A DNA stretch of 64,000 nucleotides from NCBI GenBank assembly GCA_028820695.1, contig JAPPIB010000052.1, positions 62,001 through 126,000 of the forward strand. The letters are read 5' to 3'. Of this stretch, positions 7,642 to 17,982 are shown in pieces; within the stretch, counting starts at the first letter, position 1; each line of letters starts with the position of its first letter. Source of the DNA: Acidiferrobacterales bacterium. GTDB lineage: Bacteria > Pseudomonadota > Gammaproteobacteria > Arenicellales > JAJDZL01. Position numbers and translations under genes: made by a program. The notes beneath the pieces are model-generated. The model ran no database searches. It was not told where the DNA came from and saw only the letters and a list, made by a program, of their open reading frames with translations.

Positions 7642-9144
7642 ATGCAGGTAATGGATACGGCGATTCGTGCCTGCATCAGTCCGGATGTCCATCCCTCCCG
7701 GATAACTGGAATTCTACGAAACGCAACTGCTCGGCTTTCGGCAGCAGGCGATATCCTTGACCTGATCTCCAGCAATCCGGCAACAGAAAACACACTCGCG
7801 AAAGCGGCCCAAACACAGAAACAAGCTCTGGAAAATGGTGAATTCGTGTCTCTGCGCGAATTCGCATCGCAACTGACCACGTTGGAGCAACTCGCGGCGA
7901 CGGACCAGCCGCATACGCGAGCAGCGGTAATCGAGTGCCAGGCACTGATCGCCGCATCAATGCAGAACCACCAATCGGCAGCGGAACTTTGCCGGTACGG
8001 TTCGGAAATTGCCGATCTGGAATACGCTCAAAAATGGTGTCTTTTGCATCTGCAGGCAATTCTTCTGGCGGAGCACGGCCAGCTATTCGAAGACGACACG
8101 TCACTTCAAGCGGCGATCGAATTGCTGAAAACCACAATCTTGCCGTTGGCGGAAGAATCCGCAGACTCACAAAACATGGCAAGAAGCCATTCCACATTGG
8201 GAAACGTTCTAGGCATGATCGGACAACGTCGCAGGGGGACCCGCCATCTTGAGGAAGCCATCAAGGCATTTGAAGAGGCGTTGGATCAAATCAGTCCCGA
8301 CATCGCTCCGGCGATGTGGGCAGGCGTACAGAACAGTCTGGGGAATGCACTGGGCTCGTTGGGGCAACGTTCGTCAGACGACAACCTGCTGAGGCAATCG
8401 ATTGAAGCTTTCGAACAAGCGCTTACCCGGCAAAGTGAATCGTCATGCGCCAGCGACTGGGCATCCACAATGAATAATCTGGCAGCTGTGCAGCAGTCAC
8501 TTGGCTGTAGCCAGAACGACGCCAAAGTACTGAAACAGTCGGTCGAATCCTATAAAGCGGTACTTCGGGTATGGACGCGAGCCGACATGCCTCTGGATTG
8601 GGCGACCACTATGGACAATCTCGGCACCGCACTTCGTAATCTAGGCGAGCATCGTCGAGGTCCTGGCACACTGAAACAGGCAGTGGCAGCATATAGGAGT
8701 GCGCTCGCAGAGCGTCAGCGAGAATTGGTACCCGACGATTGGGCGAAGACTCAAAACAACCTCGGAGCGGCACTGCAGAAGCTTGCGCAGCGGGAAGAAA
8801 GTTCCGAGATCATGCAAAGAGCCACCGAATCTTACGAACAATCCCTGGCTGAATGGACTCGTGAGAAAACACCTCTCACCTGGGCGTTCACAATCGCGAA
8901 TCTGGGCGTCGCGCGGCGCGAAGTCGCACAGATGACGGGGGATATCGAAACCGCTGACAAGGCTGTGGAAGAGATTGGTGCCGCGGTCGATTTCTTTCGC
9001 GGTGCCAGTCACGCGCAGTACACGGAACTCGGGGAAGAGCAGCTTTCCAAGGCCCGTATGCTACTGGCGACACTGGTTGCAGAAAAAGACTCCGGAGCCG
9101 CGGGAGGCAACACATCTGCGGTCGACGACGTGAACACCGCATGA
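7642..9144 (+). CDS. Tetratricopeptide-repeat protein
   Basis: A 500-residue, probably cytoplasmic protein with no signal peptide or membrane segment. From about residue 180 to 440 it is built of repeats of about 50 residues, each with a W-A-x-x-x-x-N-L-G/A-x-A-L core followed by a helix containing SYEQAL- or AYRSAL-like text. This spacing is of the TPR_10/TPR_12 kind. Such proteins act as protein-protein scaffolds, and no enzyme domain is fused to it. The N-terminal 150 residues are helical and unrecognised. It follows aprA on the same strand after a 188-base gap and converges with the tandem uvrA gene, so a link to APS reductase is possible but unsupported. The ATG at 7642 is the first in frame; no strong ribosome-binding site is seen. 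Confidence 0.75.
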   Translation: MQVMDTAIRACISPDVHPSRITGILRNATARLSAAGDILDLISSNPATENTLAKAAQTQKQALENGEFVSLREFASQLTTLEQLAATDQPHTRAAVIECQALIAASMQNHQSAAELCRYGSEIADLEYAQKWCLLHLQAILLAEHGQLFEDDTSLQAAIELLKTTILPLAEESADSQNMARSHSTLGNVLGMIGQRRRGTRHLEEAIKAFEEALDQISPDIAPAMWAGVQNSLGNALGSLGQRSSDDNLLRQSIEAFEQALTRQSESSCASDWASTMNNLAAVQQSLGCSQNDAKVLKQSVESYKAVLRVWTRADMPLDWATTMDNLGTALRNLGEHRRGPGTLKQAVAAYRSALAERQRELVPDDWAKTQNNLGAALQKLAQREESSEIMQRATESYEQSLAEWTREKTPLTWAFTIANLGVARREVAQMTGDIETADKAVEEIGAAVDFFRGASHAQYTELGEEQLSKARMLLATLVAEKDSGAAGGNTSAVDDVNTA

Positions 9145-9151
9145 TTCCACC

Positions 9152-12100
9152 TCAATGTGGCAGCGCTTTACTTTTCCAGTCACCCGAAGCGCTTGAATCG
9201 ACGGCATCTTGGCCTTGGAGTTTTTCTCTCAGTGCGCTTGCGGTATGGGAACGCTTTGACCGAAGCACGCGAGAGAGTCTGCCTTGGGTGACGACTCGGC
9301 CACCAAAGTCCCCGCCTTCCGGCCCCAAGTCAATGATCCAGTCGGCTTCCGCAATAATGTCCAGATTGTGCTCGATGATCACAACCGTGTTCCCGGCATC
9401 GACCAATGAATGAATGACTGTGATCAGTTTAGCGACATCTGCGGTATGGAGCCCGACTGTCGGCTCATCAAGTATATACAAGGTATTGATTCGGTGGGTT
9501 TTTCCTTTGGCTTGTCTGGCACCTCCCTTTGGCAGAGCCTTTGACAGCTCGGAGACAAGTTTTATCCGCTGGGCCTCCCCGCCACTCAAAGTGGGACTCT
9601 GTTGTCCCAGAGTGAGATAACCCAATCCTACATCGACTAGCAAGCCAAACACGCGGGAAAGTGGTGGTATTGGAGCGAAAAACTCTTGCGCCTCTTCCAT
9701 GCTCATGTTGAGAACGTCCGCAATTGACTTGTCCCGATAGCGAACCGCAAGCGTTTCAGAATTGAATCTGCCTCCTGAACAACTCTCACACCTCATGCGA
9801 ACATCCGGCAAGAAATTCATTTCAATTTTCTTCAGCCCCTGTCCCCCGCAGTCCTCACATCTGCCACCCTCGACATTGAATGAGAACCTGCTCGCCTCGT
9901 AACCGCGAAGTCTCGCTTCAGCAGTATCGGAGAACAGCTTGCGTATCGTCTGCCAGACATTGACGTAGGTTGCCGGACATGATCGCGGCGTTTTCCCGAT
10001 CGGGGTTTGATCAACCTCCAATACCCTGCCGACACGGTCCGACCCGGTTATCCCGTCGCATCCATCCCAGGCACGCCCATCCGTGGTCCTCGACTGTCGC
10101 GATAACAATGCAGCCAGGTTTGGGTACAGTACATCACGAACCAATGTACTCTTTCCGCTCCCGCTCACTCCGGTTACGCAGACCAGCGACTCAAGTGGGA
10201 TTGATACGTTGATCTTTTTCAGATTGTTCCTGACTGCACCGGTAATCCGAATCGCAGATTTCTGATCAGGCACAGGTCTGGATCTGCCCATAGGATGCTC
10301 AAGTGGATTGCGGAGCATATTGCCGGTAATCGAATTGAAATTCTGCATGATCTGTGGCAACGATCCCGTCGCAACCACCGAGCCACCCCGAATGCCACCT
10401 CCGGGCCCCAAGTCAATAATGTGATCGGCACAGGTAATCGTTTCCTCATCGTGCTCAACCACGACTATCGTATTGCCCTTGTCTCTCAACGACTTCAATG
10501 CTGCAAGTAAACGCTTGTTGTCTCGCGAATGCAAACCGATTGTGGGTTCATCCAGCACATAGCAGGCTCCACACAGACTGGACCCAAGTTGTGCCGCAAG
10601 TCGTATCCGTTGCGCTTCGCCCCCACTCAGTGTTGGAGCTGAACGACTGAGTGCCAGATAGGAAAGGCCGACAGACTCCAGAAACTCCAATCTGGAATTG
10701 AGTTCCGAGAGAATATCAGCGGCAGCGTAGCTCTGTCTTTCGGACAAATCCAACTTCGCCAGCAGCAAACGAGCCGCGGATATGGAAAGTTCACAGATCT
10801 GATCGATTGTCTTGCCCTTGAACTTGACAGCCAGGGCGACGCGATTCAAACGCTTGCCCAGACATGTACTGCAAGCATCGTCGGTAGTGTCCTGCTCCGG
10901 AACCAACTCATCGTCCATATCGCAGTCCTGAAGTTCCAGCCCTGTTCCAAGACATGTATGACACCACCCCTGTCTCGAGTTATAGGAAAATAGTCTCGGG
11001 TCAAGTTCCTCGAAAGATCGCGCACAGCGGCTGCACGAACGTTGAGTCGAGTATGTTTTCAGTTCCTGTGTCTGTACTCCGGGCACCGGTGGTGTTGCAG
11101 CGATCCGAAAATGTCCATCGTTCACGTTCAATGCGTCTGTGATGGCAGCGCGCAGTTTCCGACTGTCTGAATCCGAAACTTTCACAGTGCTGATGGGCAT
11201 GTCGATGTCATGCTCGCGATATCGGTCTAGACGTGGCCATTGGTCTGTCGGTAACAGTTCACCGTCGACAAGAAGATGTGAGACACCTTTTCGATTCGCC
11301 CATTTTGCGAGGTCTGTGTAGTAACCTTTTCTGGATACAACCAAAGGGGCAAGTACACTGATTCGACTCCCGCGATACCGCGACTGAATCTGCTGAATGA
11401 TTGTCTCCACCGATTGGGATTCAACCGCAACGTCGCAATCAGGGCAATACTGAGTTCCAAATCGAACGAACAGCAGTCTGATGTAGTGATAGACCTCAGT
11501 CAGAGTCGCCACCGTACTTCTACGCCCACCGCGACTGGTCCGCTGTTCGATGGCAACAGTCGGCGGAATTCCCGTGACCGCATCAAAGTCCGCTCTGGTA
11601 GCTGGCTGTACAAATTGCCTCGCGTAGGCGTTGATTGTCTCCAGATACCTTTTCTGCCCTTCCGCAAAGAGAATATCAAATGCAACCGTACTCTTGCCAC
11701 TGCCACTGAGTCCGGTTATGACTGTCATTGCGTTGTATGGAATCGACAGGCTGATTTCCTTCAGATTTCGCTCACGGGCGTTGCGAACGGCAATTTCGCG
11801 TTGCGCAAGTCTTTTGGATTCAGTGCTGCGCAATGCGACTGTCGAGGAGTGTGCGTCATGTCGCGTAAAGTGATCCCGCAGCGCGATTTCGGTTGGCGTC
11901 TTCCCCCTTTCGGCCAAATCCCGAGGGGTACCCTCGGCAACCAGCTGGCCACCGCAATCACCACCTTCAGGCCCAAGATCAATGACCCAGTCGGCGCATG
12001 AAATCAAATCAAGATTGTGCTCAATCACAATGACCGAGTTGCCCCCGTCAATCAATTTTCTCAACGAAGTGACAAGTCTCGAAACATCCTTGAAATGCAA

Positions 12101-14773
12101 CCCGGTTGTCGGCTCGTCAAAAAGGAACAGTATGTGTCCCAGGTTTCGAATTCGGCGACTGCTCTTGGCCACATGGGCCGCCAGCTTAAGCCTCTGAGCC
12201 TCGCCACCACTCAAGGTGGGGATGGGTTGACCGAGCTTGAGGTATTCCAGACCTACATCCACCAATGGCGACAGGGCATTGCATATTTTCCGACTGTCCC
12301 TGAAAAACTGCACTGCCTCAGCAACGGTCATCTCCATGATCTCGACGATCGACTTGGGCGTCACCTGGGAATCCGGGCTGATCCGCACATCACATATTTC
12401 AGAACGGAATCGAGCACCATTACAGTCCGGACAGCGAAGGTAAACATCACTGAGGAACTGCATCTCGATATGCTCAAAACCGGTACCACGACAGGTCGGA
12501 CAACGCCCGAGATCAGAGTTGAAACTGAAGTTCCCGGCTGTGTAGCCTCTGCTGATCGCCAGCGGCTCCTGTGCCAATAACTCCCGAATGGCAGTCAGCG
12601 CTCCCACATAACTCACCGGATTTGAGCGGGTGGTCTTGCCGATCTGGGCTTGCGACACCATCACAACGTCCGTCAGCTGATCAATTCCCCTCAACTCGTC
12701 AAAATCCCCCGGTACCGGAGTCGATTTCCCTTGACCTCGAAGCATTCCTCGAAACAAGACCTCTTCGACCAGGGTCGATTTGCCCGAACCGCTGACACCT
12801 GTCACACAAACCATTGTGTTGAGTGGAATTGCAACATCAATGCTCTTGAGATTGTGTTGCCGCGCACCCTTGATCAGTATTTCCTGACTCGATTGCGGTG
12901 ATGCCGACATCATTCCGGTCGGCAGATAGTCGCCATTGACCAAGCACCTCGCGGTGACAGAATCGCGGCTTTCCATCAACTCGTCGAGCGATCCGAAATG
13001 CACAACACGACCACCCTTCTCGCCGGGGCCCGGGCCGATGTCAAGTACCTGTCCGGCCGCACGGATCACCTGTTCTTCATGTTCAACCACAAGAAGGGTG
13101 TTACCTGCCTGGCGCAGACGATGAAGAACGCTCACTACCCGGCCGACATCGCGGGAATGCAAGCCAATCGTCGGTTCGTCCAAAACAAAAAGTGTATTCA
13201 CCAATGTCGTTCCGAGCGCAGTCGTAAGGTTTATTCTCTGAACCTCTCCACCGCTGAGTGTCCGCGACTGACGATTCAAGCTCAGATATCCCAGTCCGAC
13301 ATCATGCAGATACTGCAAGCGGGCGCGGATCTCATCGAGCAGCATGTTCGCAGTCTCGTCCACGGCAGCCGAAAACTCAACTCGGTGGAAGAAGTCAAGG
13401 CATGATGCAATCGGAAGCGATACCAGTTCATGAATCGACAACCCCGGCATGCCCGCAAACTGATCCTCCGTCATGGTGTGATTCGGATGCCTGATTCTTC
13501 TGACTTGCCGCTGGATTTCTGGATGATTCCCAACCCGCCAGTTCAATGCATCCAGCTTGAGTTGGGCACCGCAGCAATCCGGGCACTCCGTATAGATTCG
13601 GTATTTCGAGAGGAAAACACGGACATGCATATTACGTCTGCGCCGTTCCAGCCAGCGGAAAAACTTCTTCACCCCGTACCACTTGCCGCTATACCAGCCG
13701 CCCTCTCCTTCCATTACCCACTCGCGCTCATTCTCACTCAAGTTCTTCCAGGGCACATCAAGGGGAATGCCACTTGACTCGGCGAAACGAAGAATATCGC
13801 GGTAACTTTCACTGTAGACCGGTGAACGGAAAACCTTGACGGCACCCTGACGCAACGTCAGCGAATGATCCGGAATCACCTGCTCGTAGTCGATACCCAT
13901 AATGCGCCCAAATCCGCGGCAAGTCTCGCAGGCACCAACCGGAGAATTGAAGGAAAACAGATTTGAAACCGGTTCATTGAAATTAAGGTTGCAATTTGTG
14001 CAGCGCAGACTGCTCGAATACTCATGCATCCTTCCTGCACCTTGTCGCTCCTTGTCCAATCGCTGCACGTAAAAAGTTCCCGCACCTGCACTCAATGCCG
14101 ATTCGATTGATTCAAAAAACCGAGAGCGATTTTCTTCCACGCATTGCAGTCGATCCTGAACGACCAATACAACCCTGCCCGTCCGACTGGCAATTCGCGT
14201 GTATCCTTGGCGTGCGAGATGCTCGGCGGCGTATTCGGTCGACAGTTCCTCTGGTATATTGATGGGAAACAGAATCTGGACAAATTGTGAGTTGCGACGC
14301 GATGTGGTCCACTCGGACATGATCTTATCGACGATCTGCTCGGGACTTAGTCGGCTGATCGCAGCCCCACAGCCATTGCAATGCAATGATGCCACCCTTG
14401 AATACAACAACTTGAGATGATCGTTGAGTTCGGTCATCGTGCCCACGGTCGAACGCGTGGACCGAACAGGATTGACCTGGTCGATAGCCACCGCCGGTGG
14501 CACACCGTCAATTGACTCGACCCGCGGTCGGTCCATTCGATCCAGGAATTGGCGAGCGTAGGGAGAGAATGTCTCGACATACCGCCTCTGGCCTTCTGCA
14601 TAGATCGTGTCAAAGGCCAATGAGGACTTGCCGGAACCACTCACACCGGTGATCACGGTCAGTTCCTTGAGCGGAATATCGAGGTCGATGTCCTTTAGAT
14701 TGTTCTGTTTGGCACCACGAACTTTCAGATAGCCGGTACCATTACCGGAACGATGTCGGGTGCGTTGACTCAC
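9152..14773 (-). CDS. uvrA: Tandem UvrA (two fused UvrA units, four ABC ATPase domains)
   Basis: Excinuclease ABC damage-recognition subunit, but 1,873 residues long against about 940 for ordinary UvrA. Two full UvrA copies follow each other, joined near residue 970. Four Walker A loops are visible (GVSGSGKSS near 45, GVSGSGKST near 663, GLSGSGKST near 1020, GVSGSGKST near 1540), each with its own LSGGE signature and its own DEPT Walker B (for example LFVLDEPTIGLH and LYILDEPTVGLH), so all four ATPase sites look intact. CxxC zinc-finger pairs also occur in both halves (CNGCG, CTNC...CETC, CPTC...CPDC, CPDC, CEDC...CESC). UvrA normally works as a homodimer that loads UvrB; this chain could be a covalent dimer. 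Similar long UvrA paralogues are known in some proteobacteria. No frame break is seen. It converges with the TPR gene only 7 bases away. Confidence 0.95.
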   Translation of the reverse strand: MSQRTRHRSGNGTGYLKVRGAKQNNLKDIDLDIPLKELTVITGVSGSGKSSLAFDTIYAEGQRRYVETFSPYARQFLDRMDRPRVESIDGVPPAVAIDQVNPVRSTRSTVGTMTELNDHLKLLYSRVASLHCNGCGAAISRLSPEQIVDKIMSEWTTSRRNSQFVQILFPINIPEELSTEYAAEHLARQGYTRIASRTGRVVLVVQDRLQCVEENRSRFFESIESALSAGAGTFYVQRLDKERQGAGRMHEYSSSLRCTNCNLNFNEPVSNLFSFNSPVGACETCRGFGRIMGIDYEQVIPDHSLTLRQGAVKVFRSPVYSESYRDILRFAESSGIPLDVPWKNLSENEREWVMEGEGGWYSGKWYGVKKFFRWLERRRRNMHVRVFLSKYRIYTECPDCCGAQLKLDALNWRVGNHPEIQRQVRRIRHPNHTMTEDQFAGMPGLSIHELVSLPIASCLDFFHRVEFSAAVDETANMLLDEIRARLQYLHDVGLGYLSLNRQSRTLSGGEVQRINLTTALGTTLVNTLFVLDEPTIGLHSRDVGRVVSVLHRLRQAGNTLLVVEHEEQVIRAAGQVLDIGPGPGEKGGRVVHFGSLDELMESRDSVTARCLVNGDYLPTGMMSASPQSSQEILIKGARQHNLKSIDVAIPLNTMVCVTGVSGSGKSTLVEEVLFRGMLRGQGKSTPVPGDFDELRGIDQLTDVVMVSQAQIGKTTRSNPVSYVGALTAIRELLAQEPLAISRGYTAGNFSFNSDLGRCPTCRGTGFEHIEMQFLSDVYLRCPDCNGARFRSEICDVRISPDSQVTPKSIVEIMEMTVAEAVQFFRDSRKICNALSPLVDVGLEYLKLGQPIPTLSGGEAQRLKLAAHVAKSSRRIRNLGHILFLFDEPTTGLHFKDVSRLVTSLRKLIDGGNSVIVIEHNLDLISCADWVIDLGPEGGDCGGQLVAEGTPRDLAERGKTPTEIALRDHFTRHDAHSSTVALRSTESKRLAQREIAVRNARERNLKEISLSIPYNAMTVITGLSGSGKSTVAFDILFAEGQKRYLETINAYARQFVQPATRADFDAVTGIPPTVAIEQRTSRGGRRSTVATLTEVYHYIRLLFVRFGTQYCPDCDVAVESQSVETIIQQIQSRYRGSRISVLAPLVVSRKGYYTDLAKWANRKGVSHLLVDGELLPTDQWPRLDRYREHDIDMPISTVKVSDSDSRKLRAAITDALNVNDGHFRIAATPPVPGVQTQELKTYSTQRSCSRCARSFEELDPRLFSYNSRQGWCHTCLGTGLELQDCDMDDELVPEQDTTDDACSTCLGKRLNRVALAVKFKGKTIDQICELSISAARLLLAKLDLSERQSYAAADILSELNSRLEFLESVGLSYLALSRSAPTLSGGEAQRIRLAAQLGSSLCGACYVLDEPTIGLHSRDNKRLLAALKSLRDKGNTIVVVEHDEETITCADHIIDLGPGGGIRGGSVVATGSLPQIMQNFNSITGNMLRNPLEHPMGRSRPVPDQKSAIRITGAVRNNLKKINVSIPLESLVCVTGVSGSGKSTLVRDVLYPNLAALLSRQSRTTDGRAWDGCDGITGSDRVGRVLEVDQTPIGKTPRSCPATYVNVWQTIRKLFSDTAEARLRGYEASRFSFNVEGGRCEDCGGQGLKKIEMNFLPDVRMRCESCSGGRFNSETLAVRYRDKSIADVLNMSMEEAQEFFAPIPPLSRVFGLLVDVGLGYLTLGQQSPTLSGGEAQRIKLVSELSKALPKGGARQAKGKTHRINTLYILDEPTVGLHTADVAKLITVIHSLVDAGNTVVIIEHNLDIIAEADWIIDLGPEGGDFGGRVVTQGRLSRVLRSKRSHTASALREKLQGQDAVDSSASGDWKSKALPH

Positions 14774-14876
14774 CGGACGGAAGACCTGCCACTCAGCAGA
14801 TCGGTTCGAAGATGCGGGAAGCAGCGATGCTTGCGGTACGACAACAAGACCTGATCCTCATCGCGCGCAATGTCAG

Positions 14877-16040
14877 TCAGTCTTCGCCAGACGCTTCAAA
14901 AGTTGCTGAATTTCCGGAGGTGACATCATCGCTTTCGGATTCAGAGGCAACTCCGGGAATGTCGGGTGCGTCCGGAACAACGTCCGCATTCTGGGCGCGG
15001 TGTCTGAGTGCCATATCCATGAGTACAAGTGCCATCATCGCCTCGGCAATTGGTGCAGCTCGCAATCCGACGCAGGGGTCATGCCGACCGCTGACGGAAA
15101 CCTCCACATTCTCACCGGCGCGGTTGACCGTGGTTCCCGGAATGAGAATGCTTGAGGTTGGCTTGAATGCGACTGAAACCACAATCGGCTGTCCAGTGGA
15201 GATTCCACCGGCGATGCCTCCGGCATTATTGGAGCGAAACCCCGCCGTTGTCATCTCGTCCCGGTATTCGGACCCGGTCATGGACACGCTGGAAAATCCG
15301 GCACCGATCTCCACGCCCTTGACCGCATTGATGCCCATCATGGCAGACGCTATTTCGGCATCAAGGCGTGCGTAGAGCGGCTCGCCCCAACCTGTTGGAA
15401 CTCCATCGGCCTCAACCAGAATACAGGCACCCACCGAATTGCCTTGGCGGCGAAGTTGATCGACATACTTCTCCAGTTGCGGAACCTGCGTCTGACATGG
15501 CCAGAAAAATGGATTCGTCTCCACATCGCTCCAGTCATGTGATTCCGGTTGGATTGTCCCAATTGCCGATACACAGCCCCGTATGGTCGTACCGTATCGT
15601 TCCTGCAGATATTTTCTCGCAATCGCGCCTGCCGCGACTCGTAACGCAGTTTCCCGGGCTGAGGACCGTCCGCCACCGCGATGGTCGCGTATCCCGTATT
15701 TTCGCGCGTAGGTGTAATCCGCGTGCCCGGGACGATATCGGTCCATTATTTTCGAGTAATCCCGGGATCGCTGCTCAGTATTGTGGATAATCAGGCCGAT
15801 CGGGGTCCCTGTAGTCCTGTTTTCAAAAACCCCGGACAGAATCTGAACCTGGTCAGGTTCCCGTCTCTGACTGGTGAACTTTGAAGTGCCTGGCTTGCGA
15901 CGATCAAGTTCCAGCTGAATGTCGGATTCGCTCAGTTCCATTCCCGGCGGACAGCCATCTACGATACATCCGATCGCAGGTCCATGACTCTCCCCGAAAG
16001 TCGTCAGTGTGAATAGCGTACCGAATGAGTTGCCGGACAT
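14877..16040 (-). CDS. aroC: Chorismate synthase
   Basis: Converts 5-enolpyruvylshikimate-3-phosphate to chorismate, the last step of the shared aromatic pathway, using reduced FMN. The start [20 protein letters not shown] is the canonical chorismate synthase N-terminus, and further signatures are [28 protein letters not shown] and the late [19 protein letters not shown]. The protein is 387 residues, slightly above the usual 355-370 because of an acidic C-terminal tail. I place the start at ATG 16040 rather than GTG 16049 because AGGGGG then lies about 8 bases upstream. It is last in the minus-strand run apbC-dcd-aroC. Confidence 0.97.
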   Translation of the reverse strand: MSGNSFGTLFTLTTFGESHGPAIGCIVDGCPPGMELSESDIQLELDRRKPGTSKFTSQRREPDQVQILSGVFENRTTGTPIGLIIHNTEQRSRDYSKIMDRYRPGHADYTYARKYGIRDHRGGGRSSARETALRVAAGAIARKYLQERYGTTIRGCVSAIGTIQPESHDWSDVETNPFFWPCQTQVPQLEKYVDQLRRQGNSVGACILVEADGVPTGWGEPLYARLDAEIASAMMGINAVKGVEIGAGFSSVSMTGSEYRDEMTTAGFRSNNAGGIAGGISTGQPIVVSVAFKPTSSILIPGTTVNRAGENVEVSVSGRHDPCVGLRAAPIAEAMMALVLMDMALRHRAQNADVVPDAPDIPGVASESESDDVTSGNSATFEASGED

Positions 16041-16051
16041 CAGTTCCACCC

Positions 16052-16107
16052 CCTGAAAAACTCAGAATTTCTCGTGCGAGATTGCAATCTGATCGGGTTT
16101 TTTCAGG
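16052..16107 (-). other. Inverted-repeat region between dcd and aroC
   Basis: CCTGAAAAA (16052-16060) is repeated inverted at 16099-16107, giving 9-base arms around a 38-base loop. Inside lie a 12-base palindrome, AGATTGCAATCT (16079-16090), and a short hairpin, TCTCG/CGAGA (16070-16081). It sits over the dcd stop and just before the aroC ribosome-binding site, so it may be an attenuator or weak terminator within the operon. Confidence 0.3.
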
Positions 16108-16669
16108 TTACAGGCAGGGTTACCCCGACCTGCCCCTGATATTTGCCATCACGATCCTTATACGACGTTTCGCAGGGATCATCCGTCTCAAAGAAAATAA
16201 CCTGGGCTACTCCTTCGTTTGCGTAGATTTTCGCCGGCAGGGGCGTCGTGTTGGAAAATTCAAGTGTGGCATACCCCTCCCACTCCGGTTCAAATGGTGT
16301 GACATTGACAATCACACCGCAACGGGCATAAGTTGACTTTCCGAGACAGACAGTCAACACGGAACGGGGAATTCTGAAATATTCCACTGTACGGGCAAGT
16401 GCGAACGAATTTGGCGGAATGATACAGACGTCAGATTCAATATCCACGAAACTATCTTGCGAAAAGTGCTTTGGGTCAACGACTGCCGTATTGATGTTGG
16501 TAAAAATCTTGAATTCACTTGAACATCGGATGTCATAGCCATAACTCGAGGTTCCAAATGAAATAACCCGGTTTCCATCAACGTTGCTGACCTGATCCGG
16601 CACATAAGGTTCAATCATCCCGTGCTCGGTCGCCATCTGGCGGATCCACTTGTCCGACTTGATCGACAA
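16103..16669 (-). CDS. dcd: dCTP deaminase
   Basis: Deaminates dCTP to dUTP to feed dTMP synthesis. It is 188 residues, and its opening [21 protein letters not shown] is the form found in many gammaproteobacteria. The trimeric dUTPase-like fold is marked by SYGYDIRC, the nucleotide-binding GKSTYARCG, and [17 protein letters not shown], which carries the catalytic glutamate. The start is a TTG; no other in-frame start would keep the conserved N-terminus. It lies 16 bases after apbC, so the two are probably co-transcribed. Confidence 0.96.
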   Translation of the reverse strand: MSIKSDKWIRQMATEHGMIEPYVPDQVSNVDGNRVISFGTSSYGYDIRCSSEFKIFTNINTAVVDPKHFSQDSFVDIESDVCIIPPNSFALARTVEYFRIPRSVLTVCLGKSTYARCGVIVNVTPFEPEWEGYATLEFSNTTPLPAKIYANEGVAQVIFFETDDPCETSYKDRDGKYQGQVGVTLPVT

Positions 16670-16685
16670 AACAACTATCCGATGT

Positions 16686-17777
16686 TCAGGTATTTTGAAT
16701 TACGATTGATGGAAAATCACTCGTAAAGTCTTTTTTCTTCGCTGAGAGACGGGCTGCCATGGTTCGCGCGATCTGTTGATACTGACTGGCAATCTCACCA
16801 TCGGGGTCACTCACCACAGTCGGCTTTCCACCGTCCGCATCACTGCGTATCCGGCCATCCAGGGGGACACCGCCCAGATAACTGATTCCGTAATCACTCG
16901 CCATGCGTTCACCGCCGCCCTGACCGAATATATGCTCCTGATGGCCACATTGACTGCAGATGTGCACACTCATGTTCTCAACAATGCCAAGCACTTCAAT
17001 CTTGACTTTCTCAAACATACGATAGGCTTTGCGGGCATCAAGCAGCGCAATGTCCTGAGGCGTAGTGACGATGACCGCGCCGCTCACGGGGACGCGCTGT
17101 GCCAACGTCAGTTGCGTGTCGCCGGTTCCCGGCGGCAGGTCAATGATCAGATAGTCCAACTCGTCCCAAGCTGTCTGTTTCAGCAACTGCTCAAGCGCCT
17201 GTGTCACCATGGGTCCGCGCCAGATCATGGGGCTTTCCTCATCGATCAGGAATCCAATTGACATCGCCTGAAGGTGATAGCTGTAGACCGGCTGCATCAT
17301 TTTGCCGTCCTTGCTCTGTGCCTTGCCGGTGACACCCAGCATTCGCGGCTGGCTCGGGCCATAGATGTCGGCATCCAGAATTCCAACCCGGGCACCTTCC
17401 GCGGACAGTGCCAGTGCAAGGTTCACCGATACAGTCGACTTGCCGACACCGCCTTTGCCCGATCCCACCGCAATCATGTTCTTGATACCGGAGATCGGCG
17501 AGACGCCATCCTGTACTGCATGAGAGAAAACTTTGGAATTGAATGCTACATCAACTTGCAAATCTGCGGAAATTCCGGCAATTTCATTCTTGATCGCCGC
17601 TCCCAATGACTCGTGCCAGCTCTTTGCGGGATAACCCAGTGCCACATCGACGTGCACCGTACCTTTCTCAACCGATATGCCCTTGATTTTCTTATCTGCA
17701 ATCAAAGAAGTCCCGGTATGCGGGTCATTGATCTTTGACAGTACTGATTCAACATCAGCTTTGGTAGTCGTGTGCAT
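16686..17777 (-). CDS. apbC: Iron-sulfur cluster carrier protein (Mrp/ApbC)
   Basis: P-loop ATPase that binds and hands over [4Fe-4S] clusters to apo-enzymes. The N-terminal 90 residues form a MIP18/DUF59-type domain. The ParA-like domain has the deviant Walker [16 protein letters not shown] (about 108-122), the [14 protein letters not shown] switch, and [13 protein letters not shown]. The CxxC motif in [15 protein letters not shown] (about 271-285) is the cluster-binding site at the dimer interface. The length, 363, is normal. It is divergent from metG, as in many gammaproteobacteria, and leads the apbC-dcd-aroC run. Confidence 0.96.
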   Translation of the reverse strand: MHTTTKADVESVLSKINDPHTGTSLIADKKIKGISVEKGTVHVDVALGYPAKSWHESLGAAIKNEIAGISADLQVDVAFNSKVFSHAVQDGVSPISGIKNMIAVGSGKGGVGKSTVSVNLALALSAEGARVGILDADIYGPSQPRMLGVTGKAQSKDGKMMQPVYSYHLQAMSIGFLIDEESPMIWRGPMVTQALEQLLKQTAWDELDYLIIDLPPGTGDTQLTLAQRVPVSGAVIVTTPQDIALLDARKAYRMFEKVKIEVLGIVENMSVHICSQCGHQEHIFGQGGGERMASDYGISYLGGVPLDGRIRSDADGGKPTVVSDPDGEIASQYQQIARTMAARLSAKKKDFTSDFPSIVIQNT

Positions 17778-17868
17778 ATAACGTCAATTCTGGCAAGGCA
17801 ATACGAATTCTGAACCGACAGCCGAAATTTATTGCTGCCTCACGCTAGTGTTTGAATATACAATAATA

Positions 17869-17892
17869 TTCGCTGAATCCGGTTACAGCGAA
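17869..17892. promoter_or_regulatory. Inverted repeat in the divergent apbC/metG control region
   Basis: TTCGCTG (17869-17875) and CAGCGAA (17886-17892) form a perfect 7-base inverted repeat with a 10-base spacer. Just before it, GAATAT and ATATTC form a smaller AT-rich palindrome. The position between two divergently transcribed genes fits an operator or overlapping promoters. No known regulator site was recognised. Confidence 0.3.
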
Positions 17893-17982
17893 CAAACTTC
17901 TATATCAGGTTGATATACGGTTATTGTAGCATACCGCCAACTATCGACGGACCGGTTGGACACCATTTCCAAACAGATCGAA

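Noticed and set aside
17778-17982. SAM or T-box-like leader before metG
   Set aside because: Only simple inverted repeats are seen; no conserved riboswitch core or T-box sequence.
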